A stretch of DNA of 64,000 nt from Psychrobacter sanguinis (GCF_020736705.1 NZ_CP085990.1:620001-684000); one strand, 5' to 3'. Shown: positions 19,565 through 29,290, numbered from the stretch's first letter. The notes: generated from the sequence alone by a model not told the origin. A program made the numbers and translations.

Positions 19565-20079
19565 ATCGGGGTGAAGTATTTCGAGTTTATAAATTCCGTA
19601 GTATGCGCGAAAAATCAAAAGAAGTGTTAACTACTGAAAATGATAACCGAATAACCAAAGTCGGTAAATTTATCCGCAAAACCCGTATCGATGAATTACC
19701 ACAATTTATAAATGTTATCAAAGGTGAGATGAACCTGATAGGACCTAGAGCTGAGTTTCTTGATTTCGCTGTTGAGTTAGAAAAAGAAGTGCCTTTTTTT
19801 AATTATCGTCACATTGTTAAGCCAGGTATATCAGGATGGGCACAAGTCAATCAAGGCTATGCCACAGGTCCAGAAGAAACCAAAATTAAAATTGAGTATG
19901 ATTTTTATTACATCAAGCATATCTCATTCTCTTTAGACTTACTGATATTCTTCAAAACCATACATACTATGTTGACAGGATTTGGATCTCGCTAGTCCCT
20001 ATCCTGTTGTACAAAACAACAAACTATAACCCTTAATTATTAAGATAAACTATTCGTTTATCATGATTGAGTATCTCCT

Positions 20080-21558
20080 ATGCCAAATTTAAATCCAACC
20101 TCTTCTAGACTATCAAACCTAACCGTCCTGGCAATAGGTATAAGTTTAGTCAGTGTGGTAGCTAGCGCCAAAAACTTGCAAATGAATGACGTTACCTTAA
20201 AGTCAGAACTTGACTGGCTACAGGTCCAGGGAGTGATCCAAATTAGCACTAGCACATGGCCGTTAACTACTAATGAAATTAATCGTGCATTAGAAAGTGC
20301 TAACATTAGCACTCCTGAACAGCAACAGATAGTACAGTCAGTACGTCATACATTGAATAAGCAGCCTAAGTCTTTAGTGAACACGACTGTATCTGCTTAT
20401 GGGCAAACAGATAGAAAGCAGCTTCCTCAAACCTTCGCTGATGATAAACTAGCAAATTTTGAGGCGAGCGCTCAAGCTGGTATCAGTGAAGAGGACTGGG
20501 AAATTAATATACAAGCTAATATCAAGGATGATGATATTGATGATAAGGATGTCAGTTTTGATGGCTCTTATGTGGCGGGTAAGTCTGCTAACCAGTGGCT
20601 CATTGCTGGCCAGATTCCAACATGGTGGGGCCCAGGTAATGATGGCAGTCTAATACGTGGTGATGCCTCAAAGCCAGTTATTGGGCTGACAATGCAGCGA
20701 GATACTCAAGCAGCACCAAGCTCACCTTATCTTAACTGGATTGGTCCTTGGCAGTATCAATTATTTCTAGGTCAACTGGATGACTATAATGCCATTCCCG
20801 ATACCAAGCTTATTGGCACTAGACTTAGTGCAAGTCCTACCCCATGGCTAGAATTGGGAGCCTCGCGAATGATCATGTGGGGTGGCGATGGCCGTTCTGA
20901 AAGTTTTAGCTCGTTTGTCGATGCCTTAACCGGTAAAAATGACAATACCGGTGATCCCGATACTGATCCTACCAACAGCTTGGCAGGCTTTGATGCCCGA
21001 GTGAATCTTGCTCCATTAATTAATAGTGACTTCCCTGTAGGTGTCTATGGTCAATATGTGGGTGAAGATGAAGCCGGTGGTTTACCCTCCAAAAATATGT
21101 ATTTAGCGGGTATTGATTATGCCTCATCTATTAACACACCTAATCAAGGCGTTATACCCTACCAACTGTATGCTGAATGGGCCGACACTCGCACTGGAGG
21201 TGACATTAGAGGCATATCCTACAACCATTATATTTATAAAGATGGTTACTATCAGTATGGCTATCCTTTAGGTCATGCTCTAGGTGGTGATGCAGAGAGC
21301 TACACTATTGGAAGTAAACTCTGGATGGACAATCAGAATTTTATCAATGCTAAAGTCCAACATGCGAAAGTCAACCAATCTAATCGAACTACCAACTATA
21401 CTTTCCCAGAATCAGATAAGCTAACCGTATTAGATGTGGCTTGGGAACATCAGTTAAATCCAAAAACTACTATCTCTAGTCGTGCTTGGGTATCTGATTC
21501 AGATATTCATTCAACAGATGTTGGTGGTGGTATTGGCGTTGAGTTTGCTAACTTTTAA
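20080..21558 (+). CDS. wzi: Wzi-like outer-membrane capsule assembly protein
   Basis: A 492-residue protein with an N-terminal signal peptide ending ASVVASA-like near residue 30, then a mature protein rich in alternating beta strands. The stretch GQIPTWWGPGNDGSLIRGDASKPVIGLTMQRD is a hallmark of the Wzi family beta-barrel lectin that holds capsule on the cell surface, and the protein ends in an aromatic residue (EFANF) as outer-membrane barrels do. It follows the initiating transferase and is followed by a strong terminator, so it closes the capsule locus. It is intact even though the initiating transferase is broken. Confidence 0.88.
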   Translation: MPNLNPTSSRLSNLTVLAIGISLVSVVASAKNLQMNDVTLKSELDWLQVQGVIQISTSTWPLTTNEINRALESANISTPEQQQIVQSVRHTLNKQPKSLVNTTVSAYGQTDRKQLPQTFADDKLANFEASAQAGISEEDWEINIQANIKDDDIDDKDVSFDGSYVAGKSANQWLIAGQIPTWWGPGNDGSLIRGDASKPVIGLTMQRDTQAAPSSPYLNWIGPWQYQLFLGQLDDYNAIPDTKLIGTRLSASPTPWLELGASRMIMWGGDGRSESFSSFVDALTGKNDNTGDPDTDPTNSLAGFDARVNLAPLINSDFPVGVYGQYVGEDEAGGLPSKNMYLAGIDYASSINTPNQGVIPYQLYAEWADTRTGGDIRGISYNHYIYKDGYYQYGYPLGHALGGDAESYTIGSKLWMDNQNFINAKVQHAKVNQSNRTTNYTFPESDKLTVLDVAWEHQLNPKTTISSRAWVSDSDIHSTDVGGGIGVEFANF

Positions 21559-21579
21559 TAGCTGACTAATCCCTTACTA

Positions 21580-21616
21580 AAAAGCTCTAAACCATTATAT
21601 GGCTTAGAGCTTTTTT
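21580..21616 (+). terminator. Rho-independent terminator after wzi
   Basis: A 9-bp stem (AAGCTCTAA with TTAGAGCTT) and a run of T lie 24 bases after the wzi stop. It ends the capsule transcript. An IS5-type element begins four bases further on. Confidence 0.85.
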
Positions 21617-21665
21617 ATTAGGGCGTGTCCTCAATTTAACTTACAGTGAATAATAGTACAAGCTA

Positions 21666-22696
21666 ACCTGAGTTCGGGATAAGAGCTTGCCTAAATCATT
21701 GAAACAGCTTAGTTTTTTGCGGCCTGTCCATAAGCCGACACGTTTTTTAGTGTCGGCTTAAAGGGAAACCAACAGTAAGCAATGAGTCCTGCTAAAAGAT
21801 TAACAGCGAAACCTGTGAAGCTTCGATGCCTTGAGTGTTCAATTTGACACAGGTTTTTAAGATCATCAAAGACAGTTTCAATTAAAGAGCGTCCGTTAAG
21901 TAACGCCGCATCAATAGGTTGAAGAATCTGCTGTTTCATATTCCTTCGAAGCTTGGTTATAAAATCGATATTGAAGTCATTAAAGAGTTTATCTTTTAAA
22001 TCTTGACTGACATACCCTCGATCACCAAACAGTTTACCGAATATATCATTTGCTAGGCCCTCTCTTAGCGGCTCTCTATCATCTATATTTCCCGGAGTGA
22101 CTCTAATCGATAATAACTCACCGTGATGATTGATAATCGCGTGCAGTTTGAATCCGTAGAACCAACCCATACTTGTCTTCCCTCTTTGAGCAATCCCCTC
22201 AAACACCTTATGACGCTTAATCCGCCGGTTATGGCATACAGATAGTTTGGTGGCATCCACAAAGCTAATACCTGTGCAACTTCCCATCAAGCTTTTAAGA
22301 TAAGCACACAAAGGCATAAGAGCACGGGGTACTAATTCAATAAAACGTGAGTAGCTTGGTAAGTCTGGGAAATCTTTTTTCATCATGCCTAGCATATGAT
22401 GATAGTAAAACCCTTTAAATTGACGGTAACGTAATTGATGAAACAGTACCAATATAGTCATTATCTCTGGTACACTTATCTTGCATGCTCTTAATCGCTT
22501 TGTCCCATTTTCGATCAGCTGACGTTCAAATTCTGGTTTGAATGCTTGGTAAAAGTCGTCAATGTGGCAGTATAATTCGGTTAGGTTGTCCATGTAAGAA
22601 GTCCTTTTTGTTGAGTTTTTATTAGTACATTAACTTTAACAATTTTGGACTTCTTTTTTTTTGCCTTTTTTTGACCTGCTTATCCCGAACTCAGGT
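21666..22696 (-). mobile_element. IS982 family element (1031 bp) inside the IS5 element
   Basis: The inverted repeats are ACCTGAGTTCGGGATAAG and its complement at the right end. The target duplication TACAAGCTA (9 bp) is at 21657-21665 and 22697-22705. It entered the 3' end of the IS5 transposase gene. Confidence 0.9.
21709..22593 (-). CDS. IS982 family transposase
   Basis: A 294-residue single-frame transposase. The DDE residues are visible in GISFVDATKLSVC, KLFGDRGYVSQDL and SLIETVFDDLKNLCQIEHSRHRS, the last being a typical IS982 C-terminal signature. The N-terminus MDNLTELYCHIDDFYQAFKPEFE is also characteristic. The gene is intact within intact ends, so this element may be mobile. Confidence 0.92.
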   Translation of the reverse strand: MDNLTELYCHIDDFYQAFKPEFERQLIENGTKRLRACKISVPEIMTILVLFHQLRYRQFKGFYYHHMLGMMKKDFPDLPSYSRFIELVPRALMPLCAYLKSLMGSCTGISFVDATKLSVCHNRRIKRHKVFEGIAQRGKTSMGWFYGFKLHAIINHHGELLSIRVTPGNIDDREPLREGLANDIFGKLFGDRGYVSQDLKDKLFNDFNIDFITKLRRNMKQQILQPIDAALLNGRSLIETVFDDLKNLCQIEHSRHRSFTGFAVNLLAGLIAYCWFPFKPTLKNVSAYGQAAKN

Positions 22697-22705
22697 TACA
22701 AGCTA

Positions 22706-23422
22706 GGTAAAGCATAGATTTAAAATTGCGTGCTAACTTTTCATAGCGTGTTGCTATACTGCGAAAATGCTTTAATCGAGCGAACATATTTTCAACTAGA
22801 TGGCGTAATTTATAAAGGTAACTGTCAAACTCTGGGTTAGGTTGTTTCGTATTTTTTCTTCTAGGAATAACCGCTTTCATGCCATGTTCTATCGCTTTAT
22901 CTCTGATTTTCTGCGAATCGTATCCTTTGTCAGCTATAAAGTATTCTGCCTGTTCAATCACTTCTATTAGGTCGTTTGCAACTTGACTGTCGTGCACTTC
23001 ACCCCCAGTGATTTTAAAATCGATCGGATTTCCATGCGCGTCCACACATAAGTGTATTTTTGTCGTGTTTCCGCCACGACTGAGTCCAATTGCTCGCTCT
23101 TCACCACGCCGAGCTCCACTTGCATGTTGATGACACCGTACATAACTTCCGTCAATGAATACCCATTCTTTATCAGTTTGTGTTCGTAGGTCAAAAAAAA
23201 ATTCTGCCATAGCCCTTTTGTAGACCATCGATTAAAGCGGTTATAAGCGGTTTTCCATGAACCTAGTTCGGTAGGTATGTCTCGCCATGGAGCGCCTGTT
23301 CTTAGTTTCCAAAGTATGGCTTCCATTACGGTGCGGTCATTCTTCCATTGATGGCAACCGTGTGCCTTCATTGTTGTTTGTAGTTGTTCCCATATCTCGT
23401 CAGTTATTGCTGTTCTCGCCAT
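22706..23422 (-). pseudogene. IS5 family transposase (two frames), 3' end cut by IS982
   Basis: OrfA starts at 23422 (MARTAITDEIWEQLQTTMKAHG) and carries the DUF4096 helix-turn-helix part. OrfB follows in another frame (open from 23228) with WVFIDGSYVRCHQHASGARRG, LCVDAHGNPIDFKITGGEVHDS and FIADKGYDSQKIRD, the DDE region. The frames meet at a run of T/A near 23195-23205, a slippage site. The intact copy at 46937-47688 ends LACTIIHCRLN, while this copy is cut after LYLAC by the IS982 insertion and gains five foreign residues. Confidence 0.82.
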
Positions 23423-23603
23423 GGTGTGAGTTTCCCTATATTTTGTTGATATATAGGATTAAAATAAGGCTTTATCTGTATTTTTCAAATTAGGGACACG
23501 CCCTAGCAGGAATAAAGGTAAGCATCCGACCATCCCATCTTTTTTTCTATTAAAAAATGCGAGATAGCGGTGTTTGTCAACATAGTTGTCACCATTTAAT
23601 GAA

Positions 23604-24363
23604 TTAGGCGACCCTCATCTTATCAATCGATTTTGGCTCTTTTACTGGATTTAAAGTCGTTGGGGGCACAGGTGTACAATCTCTCACCTCTCGGCCGCCC
23701 CAGCGCGCAGGATTTAATGCTTTCGCACTCTCTATCGTCTGCTTACGATTTGCTAGAATGACTTTATCCTCACCCATATGGCGCTCATTAGGGGTCACAA
23801 ATCTAAGCTGACTGTGCTTATGCTCCATGTTATACCAATGAGCAAACCTAAGCACCCAAGCTCTCGCTTCATCAAGACTATTAAACCCATCTGTTGGCCA
23901 ATCCGGGCGATACTTGCACGTTTTAAACAGCAACTCAGCAAATGGATTGTCATTACTTACCCGAGGTCTGCTATAAGAAGTCACCACCCCAAGCTCATAA
24001 GCTTTCATCCGCATCGTTTGCGCCTTCATCGGTGCCCCATTATCAGAATGTAGAACTAAGCCTGAATGCAAACACTTCTCTTTAATTAATGTACGCTGTA
24101 GAAGCTGTGCTGCAAGCTCACCTGACTCATGATCGTACACTTCCCATCCCACAATCTTACGGCTATACACATCCTCAATCATATAAAGATAATAGAACTG
24201 ACCTCGTACAGGACTTGGCAGGTATGTGATGTCCCAACAGAACACTTAGCATGGCCCTGTAGCGGTAAATGATTGCGGTTTACTACTGACTTTAGGAGCT
24301 AGGCTACGTCCTCTGTGGTTTAGCTGATTATGGTTAAGTACAAGGTAAAAGGTGGATTCTGAG
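23604..24363 (-). pseudogene. 3' part of the type-B IS3 transposase OrfB
   Basis: The DDE integrase core is readable: CWDITYLPSPVRGQFYYLYMIEDVYSRKIVGWE, LHSDNGAPMKAQTMR, RVSNDNPFAELLFKTCKYRP, and the C-terminal WYNMEHKHSQLRFVTPNERH. Upstream in the same frame a TAA stop stands where relatives read Asn-Gln just before VFCWDIT (near 24248), and the frame then runs to the IS3-A2 insertion at 24363. Its upstream half resumes beyond that insertion at 25639. The gene is dead from both the stop and the insertion. Confidence 0.8.
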
Positions 24364-25638
24364 TATAATACTCCCGGAAAACTAGACCAAAAAATTGTAG
24401 CAAATAAGATAGAATATCCTTTAGAAAAAGAGGTCTATCTAATGACAAAAGTACGTAAGCGTCACAATGCTGAATTTAAAAGCAAAGTCGCCGTTGAAGC
24501 CATCAAAGAACACAAGACCCTCAACGAGTTAACCGCAGAATATGGGGTTCATGCAACCCAAATCAGCAACTGGAAAAAGCAGGCTTTGGCAGTTACCCCT
24601 ACTGCATTCAATACCAAACAGCAAGCCAACGAACAAGCCCAGCAAGCTATTATCGATGAACTACATAGGCAGCTAGGGCAAGTTATAAGCGAAAGAGACT
24701 GGCTTAAAAAAAAGTCCTCACAGCTACCCTGAGCACTCGTAAACAACTGCTAGAACCTGATAACAAGGATTTTAGTGTTCGTAAGCAATGTGAATTACTC
24801 AGTATCAACCGCTCAAGTTTGTACTATCAGCCAAAGCCCATCAGCGAGCTTGATATTACGCTGATGAACTTGCTTGACGAACAGTACACCAAGACCCCAT
24901 TTTATGGGGTTAAACGCATGACAGCGTATTTGAGGCAACTAGGCTATCAAGTGGGAGAAAAGCGAGTTAGGCGCTTACTACGGCAAATGGGGCTAGATGC
25001 CATTTATCAGCATCCTAACACGAGTAAGCCTAACTCTGAACATCAAGTTTACCCGTATTTGCTTAGGCATGTACCGATTAGCCGTTGTAATCAAGTGTGG
25101 AGTACTGATATCACCTATATTCGCCTAGCCAAGGGCTTCGTGTATTTGATGGCGGTGATAGATTGGTACAGTCGTTATGTTCTAGACTGGTCGCTATCTA
25201 CCACGCTTGAGGCGGATTTCTGCGTGGATACGGTGAGCAGCTTACTGCACAATGGGTTGCGCTGTGAGATTTTTAATACGGATCAAGGCTCTCAGTTTAC
25301 CAGCCCAAGATTTACCAGACCGCTCATTGAGCAGGGTATTGCCATCAGTATGGATGGTCGCGGTAGGGCACTGGATAATATCTTTGTGGAAAGGCTTTGG
25401 CGGTCAGTGAAGTATGAATGCGTGTATTTGCGACAGTTTGAGACAGTCAGTCAGGCAAGAGCAGGTTTGAAAGAGTATTTCGAGTTTTACAATCATGAGC
25501 ATTTACATCAGTCGCTCGATTACCATACTCCTGCACAGGTTTATCTGGCTAACAATAGTTCGGATAATGAATCGTTTTATCAACCCAATTCTATCTTAAT
25601 TTTATGATAATTTGGTCTAGACATTGGGGAGTACCTTA
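24364..25638 (+). mobile_element. IS3 family element, copy A2 (1275 bp), inside the type-B IS3 element
   Basis: Same length and ends as copy A1 but in the opposite orientation. The target duplication is GAG (24361-24363 and 25639-25641). Joining the flanks restores the type-B OrfB frame across GIYHASESTFYLVL. A1 and A2 form a 1275-bp inverted pair around the wzi region. Confidence 0.92.
24442..25607 (+). CDS. IS3 family transposase OrfAB (copy A2)
   Basis: OrfA is 24442-24732 and the ATG-started part of OrfB is 24819-25607. OrfB is open upstream to the eight-A slippage run near 24705, where -1 shifting would join them. It differs from copy A1 at a handful of residues (for example AVTPT for AVIPT, GEKRV for GEDRV, NHEHLH for NHERLH). 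The DDE motifs are the same and intact. A frame extending upstream of 24442 is only flanking sequence; the MTKVRKRH start has a purine-rich site (AAAGAGG). Confidence 0.9.
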
Positions 25639-26379
25639 GAGGCATGATAGATACCTTCGTCGAGCAAAGTGGGTACGATCTGTGTCGGTGGTAGGCTTGC
25701 AAAGCGGGGTTCGTTACAGACTTTGATAATAGTTGCTGTCTCATTATCAGTCAGCTTATTGCTAGGCATAGGACGCACAGCTTCAGCACGCTTGTCATGA
25801 GCTATTTGACCTTGTTTATACCAACGCCTGTAGGTACGTAGACTAATGCCGACCTCGTTACATGCTTGCTTTAGCCTTGCCCCTGAAATATTAGCTTCTT
25901 GAATCCATGTAATGTATTGCTTGCGCTGTGGCAGTGAGGTTAGTCGTCCTCGCTTTGTGTCTCCCAGAGCGCATCCAGCTTTTTTCTCAGTACCAGTAAA
26001 GCAGCTGTTTCGGCTAAAGCTTTCTCTTTGCGATTAAGTTCACGCTCTAGTTTTTTAATCTTTTTACGGTCGGCTTGTTGTTGTCGTCTGCTTGCTAAGC
26101 TCTGCTTTTGGCTTTGATTGAATCCTGATAAGGCTCCGGCTCGCCATGCTTTGACTTGTTCGACATATAGGCCTTTACTACGGCAGTATTCGCTAAGCTC
26201 GGTCTCTGATAAGCCGCTGGCCTCTATGATGGTGGCAAGTTTTGCTTCATTTGACCAGTTGTCGGGAGTGTTTTTATTACCTGGCATGGGCTGTCCTTGT
26301 TCTCTAGCTTCATTACGCCAATTATATAGGGTTTGTACACCTATGCCTTCACTTCTTGCAACTTCTGATACACTTAAGT
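25639..26379 (-). pseudogene. 5' part of the type-B IS3 transposase (OrfA and start of OrfB)
   Basis: OrfA reads SVSEVARSEGIGVQTLYNWRNEAREQG (helix-turn-helix) through a coiled-coil rich in Lys and Arg to KKLDALWETQSEDD, ending at 25940. OrfB begins near 25960 with KRGRLTSLPQRKQYITWIQEANISGARLKQACNEVGIS and runs into the A2 insertion. The N-terminus of OrfA lies beyond the IS66-1 insertion: an ATG at 29086 opens MSRYSEERKQAILSKLSPPHN, and joining across the IS66 at its ACTTAAGT duplication restores one frame. The gene is therefore in three pieces. Confidence 0.8.
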
Positions 26380-26460
26380 GTAAGCATCCGACCATCCCAT
26401 CTTTTTTTCTATTAAAAAATGCGAGATAGTGTCCATGAACAAATAATCGTGGACACTAAC

Positions 26461-26856
26461 ATGACAACACAACCCCCTAATAAACCCAAACGAAGAACTT
26501 ACAGCGCTGAGTTTAAAGCGCTTTTAGTAAAAGAAGCGACAGACTCAGGTCGATCAATTGCCAGCATTGCCCGAGAGCATGGCATTAACCAAAACCTTCT
26601 ACATAACTGGAAACGCCAGTATCAGCGGGCACATGCTCAAGCTGACACATTACCTGGTGCTATAAACAGGTCTCATGATCCAAACCCGCACTTTATCCCA
26701 ATCCATCTTGAGCCTGAAGGTGCGCATCTACGCTCAGCATCCGTCATAAAGAACATCAAACTGCAAATCACAGCTCGAGCATCTGGGACGATAAACCTCA
26801 ACATTAGCCAAATAGACACTCAAAGCTTGATTGACCTACTACGAGGACTGCAATGA
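26461..26856 (+). CDS. tnpA: IS66 accessory protein TnpA
   Basis: About 131 residues starting MTTQPPNKPKRRTYSAEFKALLVKEATDSGRSIASIAREHGINQNLLHNWKRQYQ, a helix-turn-helix of the IS66 TnpA/OrfA type. An in-frame ATG at 26419 lies in the terminal region and is unlikely to be used. The end overlaps tnpB by four bases (ATGA), which couples translation. It is one of two accessory proteins needed for IS66 movement in the IS679 model. Confidence 0.85.
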   Translation: MTTQPPNKPKRRTYSAEFKALLVKEATDSGRSIASIAREHGINQNLLHNWKRQYQRAHAQADTLPGAINRSHDPNPHFIPIHLEPEGAHLRSASVIKNIKLQITARASGTINLNISQIDTQSLIDLLRGLQ

Positions 26857-27197
26857 TACCCATCACTCACATCTGGCTATCCACCGCACCTATGGACATG
26901 CGATGTGGTAGTGGCAAACTACTGGCCCACATCATCACCGAACACCAAAGCATTCGCCCTCACTGTGCCTACCTGTTTTACAACAAAGCAGGCACACGCC
27001 TAAAAGTATTCATTCATGATGGGCTTGGCGTATGGCTTTGTAGCCGTCAGCTCGATGACAATAAATTTCATGGCTTAACCAAACAGCTTACCACCACTCA
27101 AACTGGCATCAGCATCAACCGTGAACAATTTAATGCCTTAATCAGTGGACTGCCTTGGCGTAACATGGGCAAAGATAAATTAACCCCCATCCTATAA
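26853..27197 (+). CDS. tnpB: IS66 accessory protein TnpB
   Basis: A 114-residue protein of the IS66 Orf2 family with the standard motifs PMDMRCGSGKLLAHI, AYLFYNKAGTRLKVFIHDGLGVWLCSRQLD and the C-terminal LISGLPWRNM. It overlaps tnpA by four bases. Its exact task in transposition is unknown. It is distinct from the RNA-guided TnpB of the IS605 group found elsewhere in this window. Confidence 0.93.
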   Translation: MIPITHIWLSTAPMDMRCGSGKLLAHIITEHQSIRPHCAYLFYNKAGTRLKVFIHDGLGVWLCSRQLDDNKFHGLTKQLTTTQTGISINREQFNALISGLPWRNMGKDKLTPIL

Positions 27198-27239
27198 ATA
27201 GCAGATGACAGGCAAATAAAACTCTGGCAACATATCGCC

Positions 27240-28997
27240 ATGACTGTTGCTAACTTATCCGACTTATCAAAAGACCCCATTTACGCCGAGCTTCTGGTGA
27301 AAATCCACCTGCTTGAACAGCGTAATGAGCACCTGCAGCAACAGCTTGTTCAAACGAACACAAGTCACGATCAACTACAGCAGCTTTTTAACCAAGTGGT
27401 TGAGGAAAACCACAAGCTATATGAACAAGTGCTTGAACTCATCGAAAAACAAAAGCAGCTTATTCACCGGCTCTATGGACAAAAAAGCGAAGGCATCACT
27501 GCCAGACAAACCCACTTAAACTATGAGGCCGCGCAAGAGGACTTAGCGCAGCTTGAACAAATCCGAGATGACTACCTTAGCGGCTTAAGCCAAGATGAGC
27601 TTGCCAAGCTGCCTGCGATTGATCGTACTGAGGCAGAAACCCTCATTAATGAGGGTGAGCTTAAAGCCGGCAAAGAGAACACAGATGAGCTGCCAGCTTC
27701 AGCTACTGATCAGCCTAAAAAAACAAAGCGTGCTAAATACACAGTGATTCCTGACAACCTTGAGGTGAAAACCCAGGTTCATGAACCACTTACCACCGTC
27801 TGTGACTGCGGCTGTCAAATGAAGCGAATTGGGGAGGATAAACAAGACAAACTTGGCATTATCCCTAAGCAGTTTTATATTGAGCGTCACATCTACCCTA
27901 AATGGGTATGCCGTGAGTGTGACATCATTCATCAAGCGGCTACCCCCAAGCAGATTATTAACAAAAGCATCGCCACCCCAGAGCTGCTTGCACACATCCT
28001 TATTAGCAAATATGCAGACCATCAGCCGTTATATCGGCAGAATATTATCTATCAGCGAAGTGGGGTAAATATCCCCGATGCTACTATGGCAGACTGGGTA
28101 GGACGCTGCGGCGTTGCCCTTGAGCCTTTAGTCAGTCGCTTGCATGAACTATTACTGTCTGAGCCTATCTTACATGCCGATGAAACCCCGGTATCTATCA
28201 TGAAGAACCATGTAAAGGTAGGTGGTAAATCATTAAAAAAAGGCTATGTCTGGGCGTATCTTACGCCACAGCACAGCTCCTTAAAAGCGGTGGTCTATGA
28301 CTTTGCTGAAAGCCGTCGTAATGAGCATCCTAAAGCCTTTTTAGATAAGTGGCGCGGTAAGCTGGTTTGCGATGATTACAGCGGGTATAAGTTCTTATTT
28401 CATCAAGGTGTGACAGAAATCGGTTGTCTGGCCCATGCACGGCGTAAGTTTCATGAACTGCATATCACTGGCCAAAGTATCGTGAGCATTGAGGCATTAA
28501 CGTTATTTAGGCAGTTGTATGCTGTTGAACGTGAGATTGACGAGCGATTTGAAAAAAATACACCCCCAATGCCAAGAGATCCCCAAATAGTTCGGCAAAT
28601 CAGGCAAGAAAAAGCCAAACCGATTGCCGATAAGCTGCACCAATGGTTACAAGAAAAAAGGCAGTTAACCACTAAAAATGCCAGTATTAGTAAGGCGATG
28701 GATTATTGCCTGAAACGTTGGCAGGCGCTGACTCAGTATCTAGATGATGGCAGGCTGCCGATTGATAATAATTGGGCGGAGAATCAGATGCGTCCGTGGG
28801 CACTTGGGCGTAAAAACTGGTTGTTTGCCGGTTCGCTGCGAAGTGGGCAGCGGGCTGCGAATATTATGTCAATCATTCAGTCAGCTCGCTTAAATGGTTT
28901 GGATGTGTCTGCTTATTTGACAGACGTGCTAAGACGCCTGCCTACTCAAGAGGGTCTGGATGAGTTGTTACCTCATCGCTGGGTGCCACCGCAATAG
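27240..28997 (+). CDS. tnpC: IS66 transposase TnpC
   Basis: A 585-residue transposase. It begins with a coiled-coil region (residues 20-90, LLEQRNEHLQQQLVQTNTSHDQLQQL), then a Cys-rich zinc-binding part (CDCGCQMKRIG...CRECD near residues 180-228), and the DDE catalytic domain: LHADETPV, CDDYSGYKFLF with CLAHARRKFHEL, and DDGRLPIDNNWAENQMRPWALGRKNWLFAGS near residues 515-545. It is complete, in contrast to the sister copy at 29674-32832. Confidence 0.95.
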   Translation: MTVANLSDLSKDPIYAELLVKIHLLEQRNEHLQQQLVQTNTSHDQLQQLFNQVVEENHKLYEQVLELIEKQKQLIHRLYGQKSEGITARQTHLNYEAAQEDLAQLEQIRDDYLSGLSQDELAKLPAIDRTEAETLINEGELKAGKENTDELPASATDQPKKTKRAKYTVIPDNLEVKTQVHEPLTTVCDCGCQMKRIGEDKQDKLGIIPKQFYIERHIYPKWVCRECDIIHQAATPKQIINKSIATPELLAHILISKYADHQPLYRQNIIYQRSGVNIPDATMADWVGRCGVALEPLVSRLHELLLSEPILHADETPVSIMKNHVKVGGKSLKKGYVWAYLTPQHSSLKAVVYDFAESRRNEHPKAFLDKWRGKLVCDDYSGYKFLFHQGVTEIGCLAHARRKFHELHITGQSIVSIEALTLFRQLYAVEREIDERFEKNTPPMPRDPQIVRQIRQEKAKPIADKLHQWLQEKRQLTTKNASISKAMDYCLKRWQALTQYLDDGRLPIDNNWAENQMRPWALGRKNWLFAGSLRSGQRAANIMSIIQSARLNGLDVSAYLTDVLRRLPTQEGLDELLPHRWVPPQ

Positions 28998-29149
28998 GGG
29001 GTTGGTCGGATGCTTACACTTAAGTTATGTGGCGGCGATAGCTTGCTTAATATAGCTTGTTTTCTCTCTTCACTGTATCTGGACATCTTTGTTCCTTGTT
29101 ACCCCCTTTTACTTGATTTTTAGGGGTGACAACTATCCTGACACAGGGG

Positions 29150-29290
29150 GAAGGTGCGCATTTACGCTCAGCCTCCGTCATAAAGAACATCAAACTGCAA
29201 ACCACATCTCGAGCATCTGGGACGATAAGCCTCAACATTGCCCAAATAGACACTCAAAGCTTGATTGACCTACTACGAGGACTGCAATGA
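29150..29290 (+). pseudogene. Truncated IS66 tnpA of the outer copy
   Basis: Only the last 46 codons of tnpA remain (EGAHLRSASVIKNIKLQTTSRASGTISLNIAQIDTQSLIDLLRGLQ region). The upstream part was removed where the type-B IS3 element joins. The end overlaps tnpB as in the intact copy. Confidence 0.8.

Larger units (their letters stand above)
17497..19995 (+). pseudogene. Initiating sugar-phosphate transferase (WbaP/WcaJ type) interrupted by an IS3 element
   Basis: The first part (17497-18289) encodes an N-terminal region with about four membrane segments, a soluble stretch, then FLKYCFDVLLILISLPFTL and the start of the catalytic domain (GGKVFYIQPRVGY). The second part (19568-19995) continues with RGEVFRVYKFRSMR, ENDNRITKVGKFIRKTRIDELPQF, GEMNLIGPRAE and KPGISGWAQVNQGYATG, the bacterial sugar transferase signature. 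Removing the IS and one copy of its ATC duplication gives 1221 bases, exactly 407 codons including the stop, with CGG (Arg) at the join. The intact enzyme would load the first sugar-1-phosphate onto undecaprenyl phosphate. The break splits the catalytic domain from its membrane helix, so function is very likely lost. It could be restored by precise excision. Confidence 0.92.
21621..23503 (-). mobile_element. IS5 family element (IS427-like), copy 1, split by an IS982 element
   Basis: The terminal repeats are GGGCGTGTCC at both ends and the target duplication is TA (21619-21620 and 23504-23505). Without the inserted IS982 and its duplication it is about 843 bp, matching copy 2 at 46857-47698. 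The IS982 insertion lies in the last codons of the transposase, so this copy is probably crippled. Confidence 0.88.
26380..29017 (+). mobile_element. Intact IS66 family element (copy 1, 2638 bp)
   Basis: The inverted repeats are GTAAGCATCCGACC at both ends, and the 8-bp target duplication ACTTAAGT is at 26372-26379 and 29018-29025, the size expected for IS66. It carries three intact genes (tnpA, tnpB, tnpC) and entered OrfA of the type-B IS3 element. Confidence 0.95.
23571..29145 (-). mobile_element. Second IS3-family element (type B), itself carrying IS3-A2 and IS66-1
   Basis: The ends share the block ATAGTTGTCACC: TTTGTCAACATAGTTGTCACC on the left and, reversed, TGTGTCAGGATAGTTGTCACC on the right. 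Taking out IS3-A2 and IS66-1 with their duplications leaves about 1650 bp with an OrfA and an OrfB on the minus strand. I find no clear target duplication; the junction bases differ by one or two possible positions. It sits inside the outer IS66. Confidence 0.75.

Noticed and set aside
23518..23567. A second small MITE
   Set aside because: The 50 bases are identical to the left end of the intact IS66 and belong to the outer IS66 copy, so this is not a separate element.
27699..28022. 107-codon minus-strand frame inside IS66 tnpC (and its twin at 31534-31857)
   Set aside because: It occurs in both IS66 copies only because the tnpC genes are near identical. It is antisense and lacks features of a gene.
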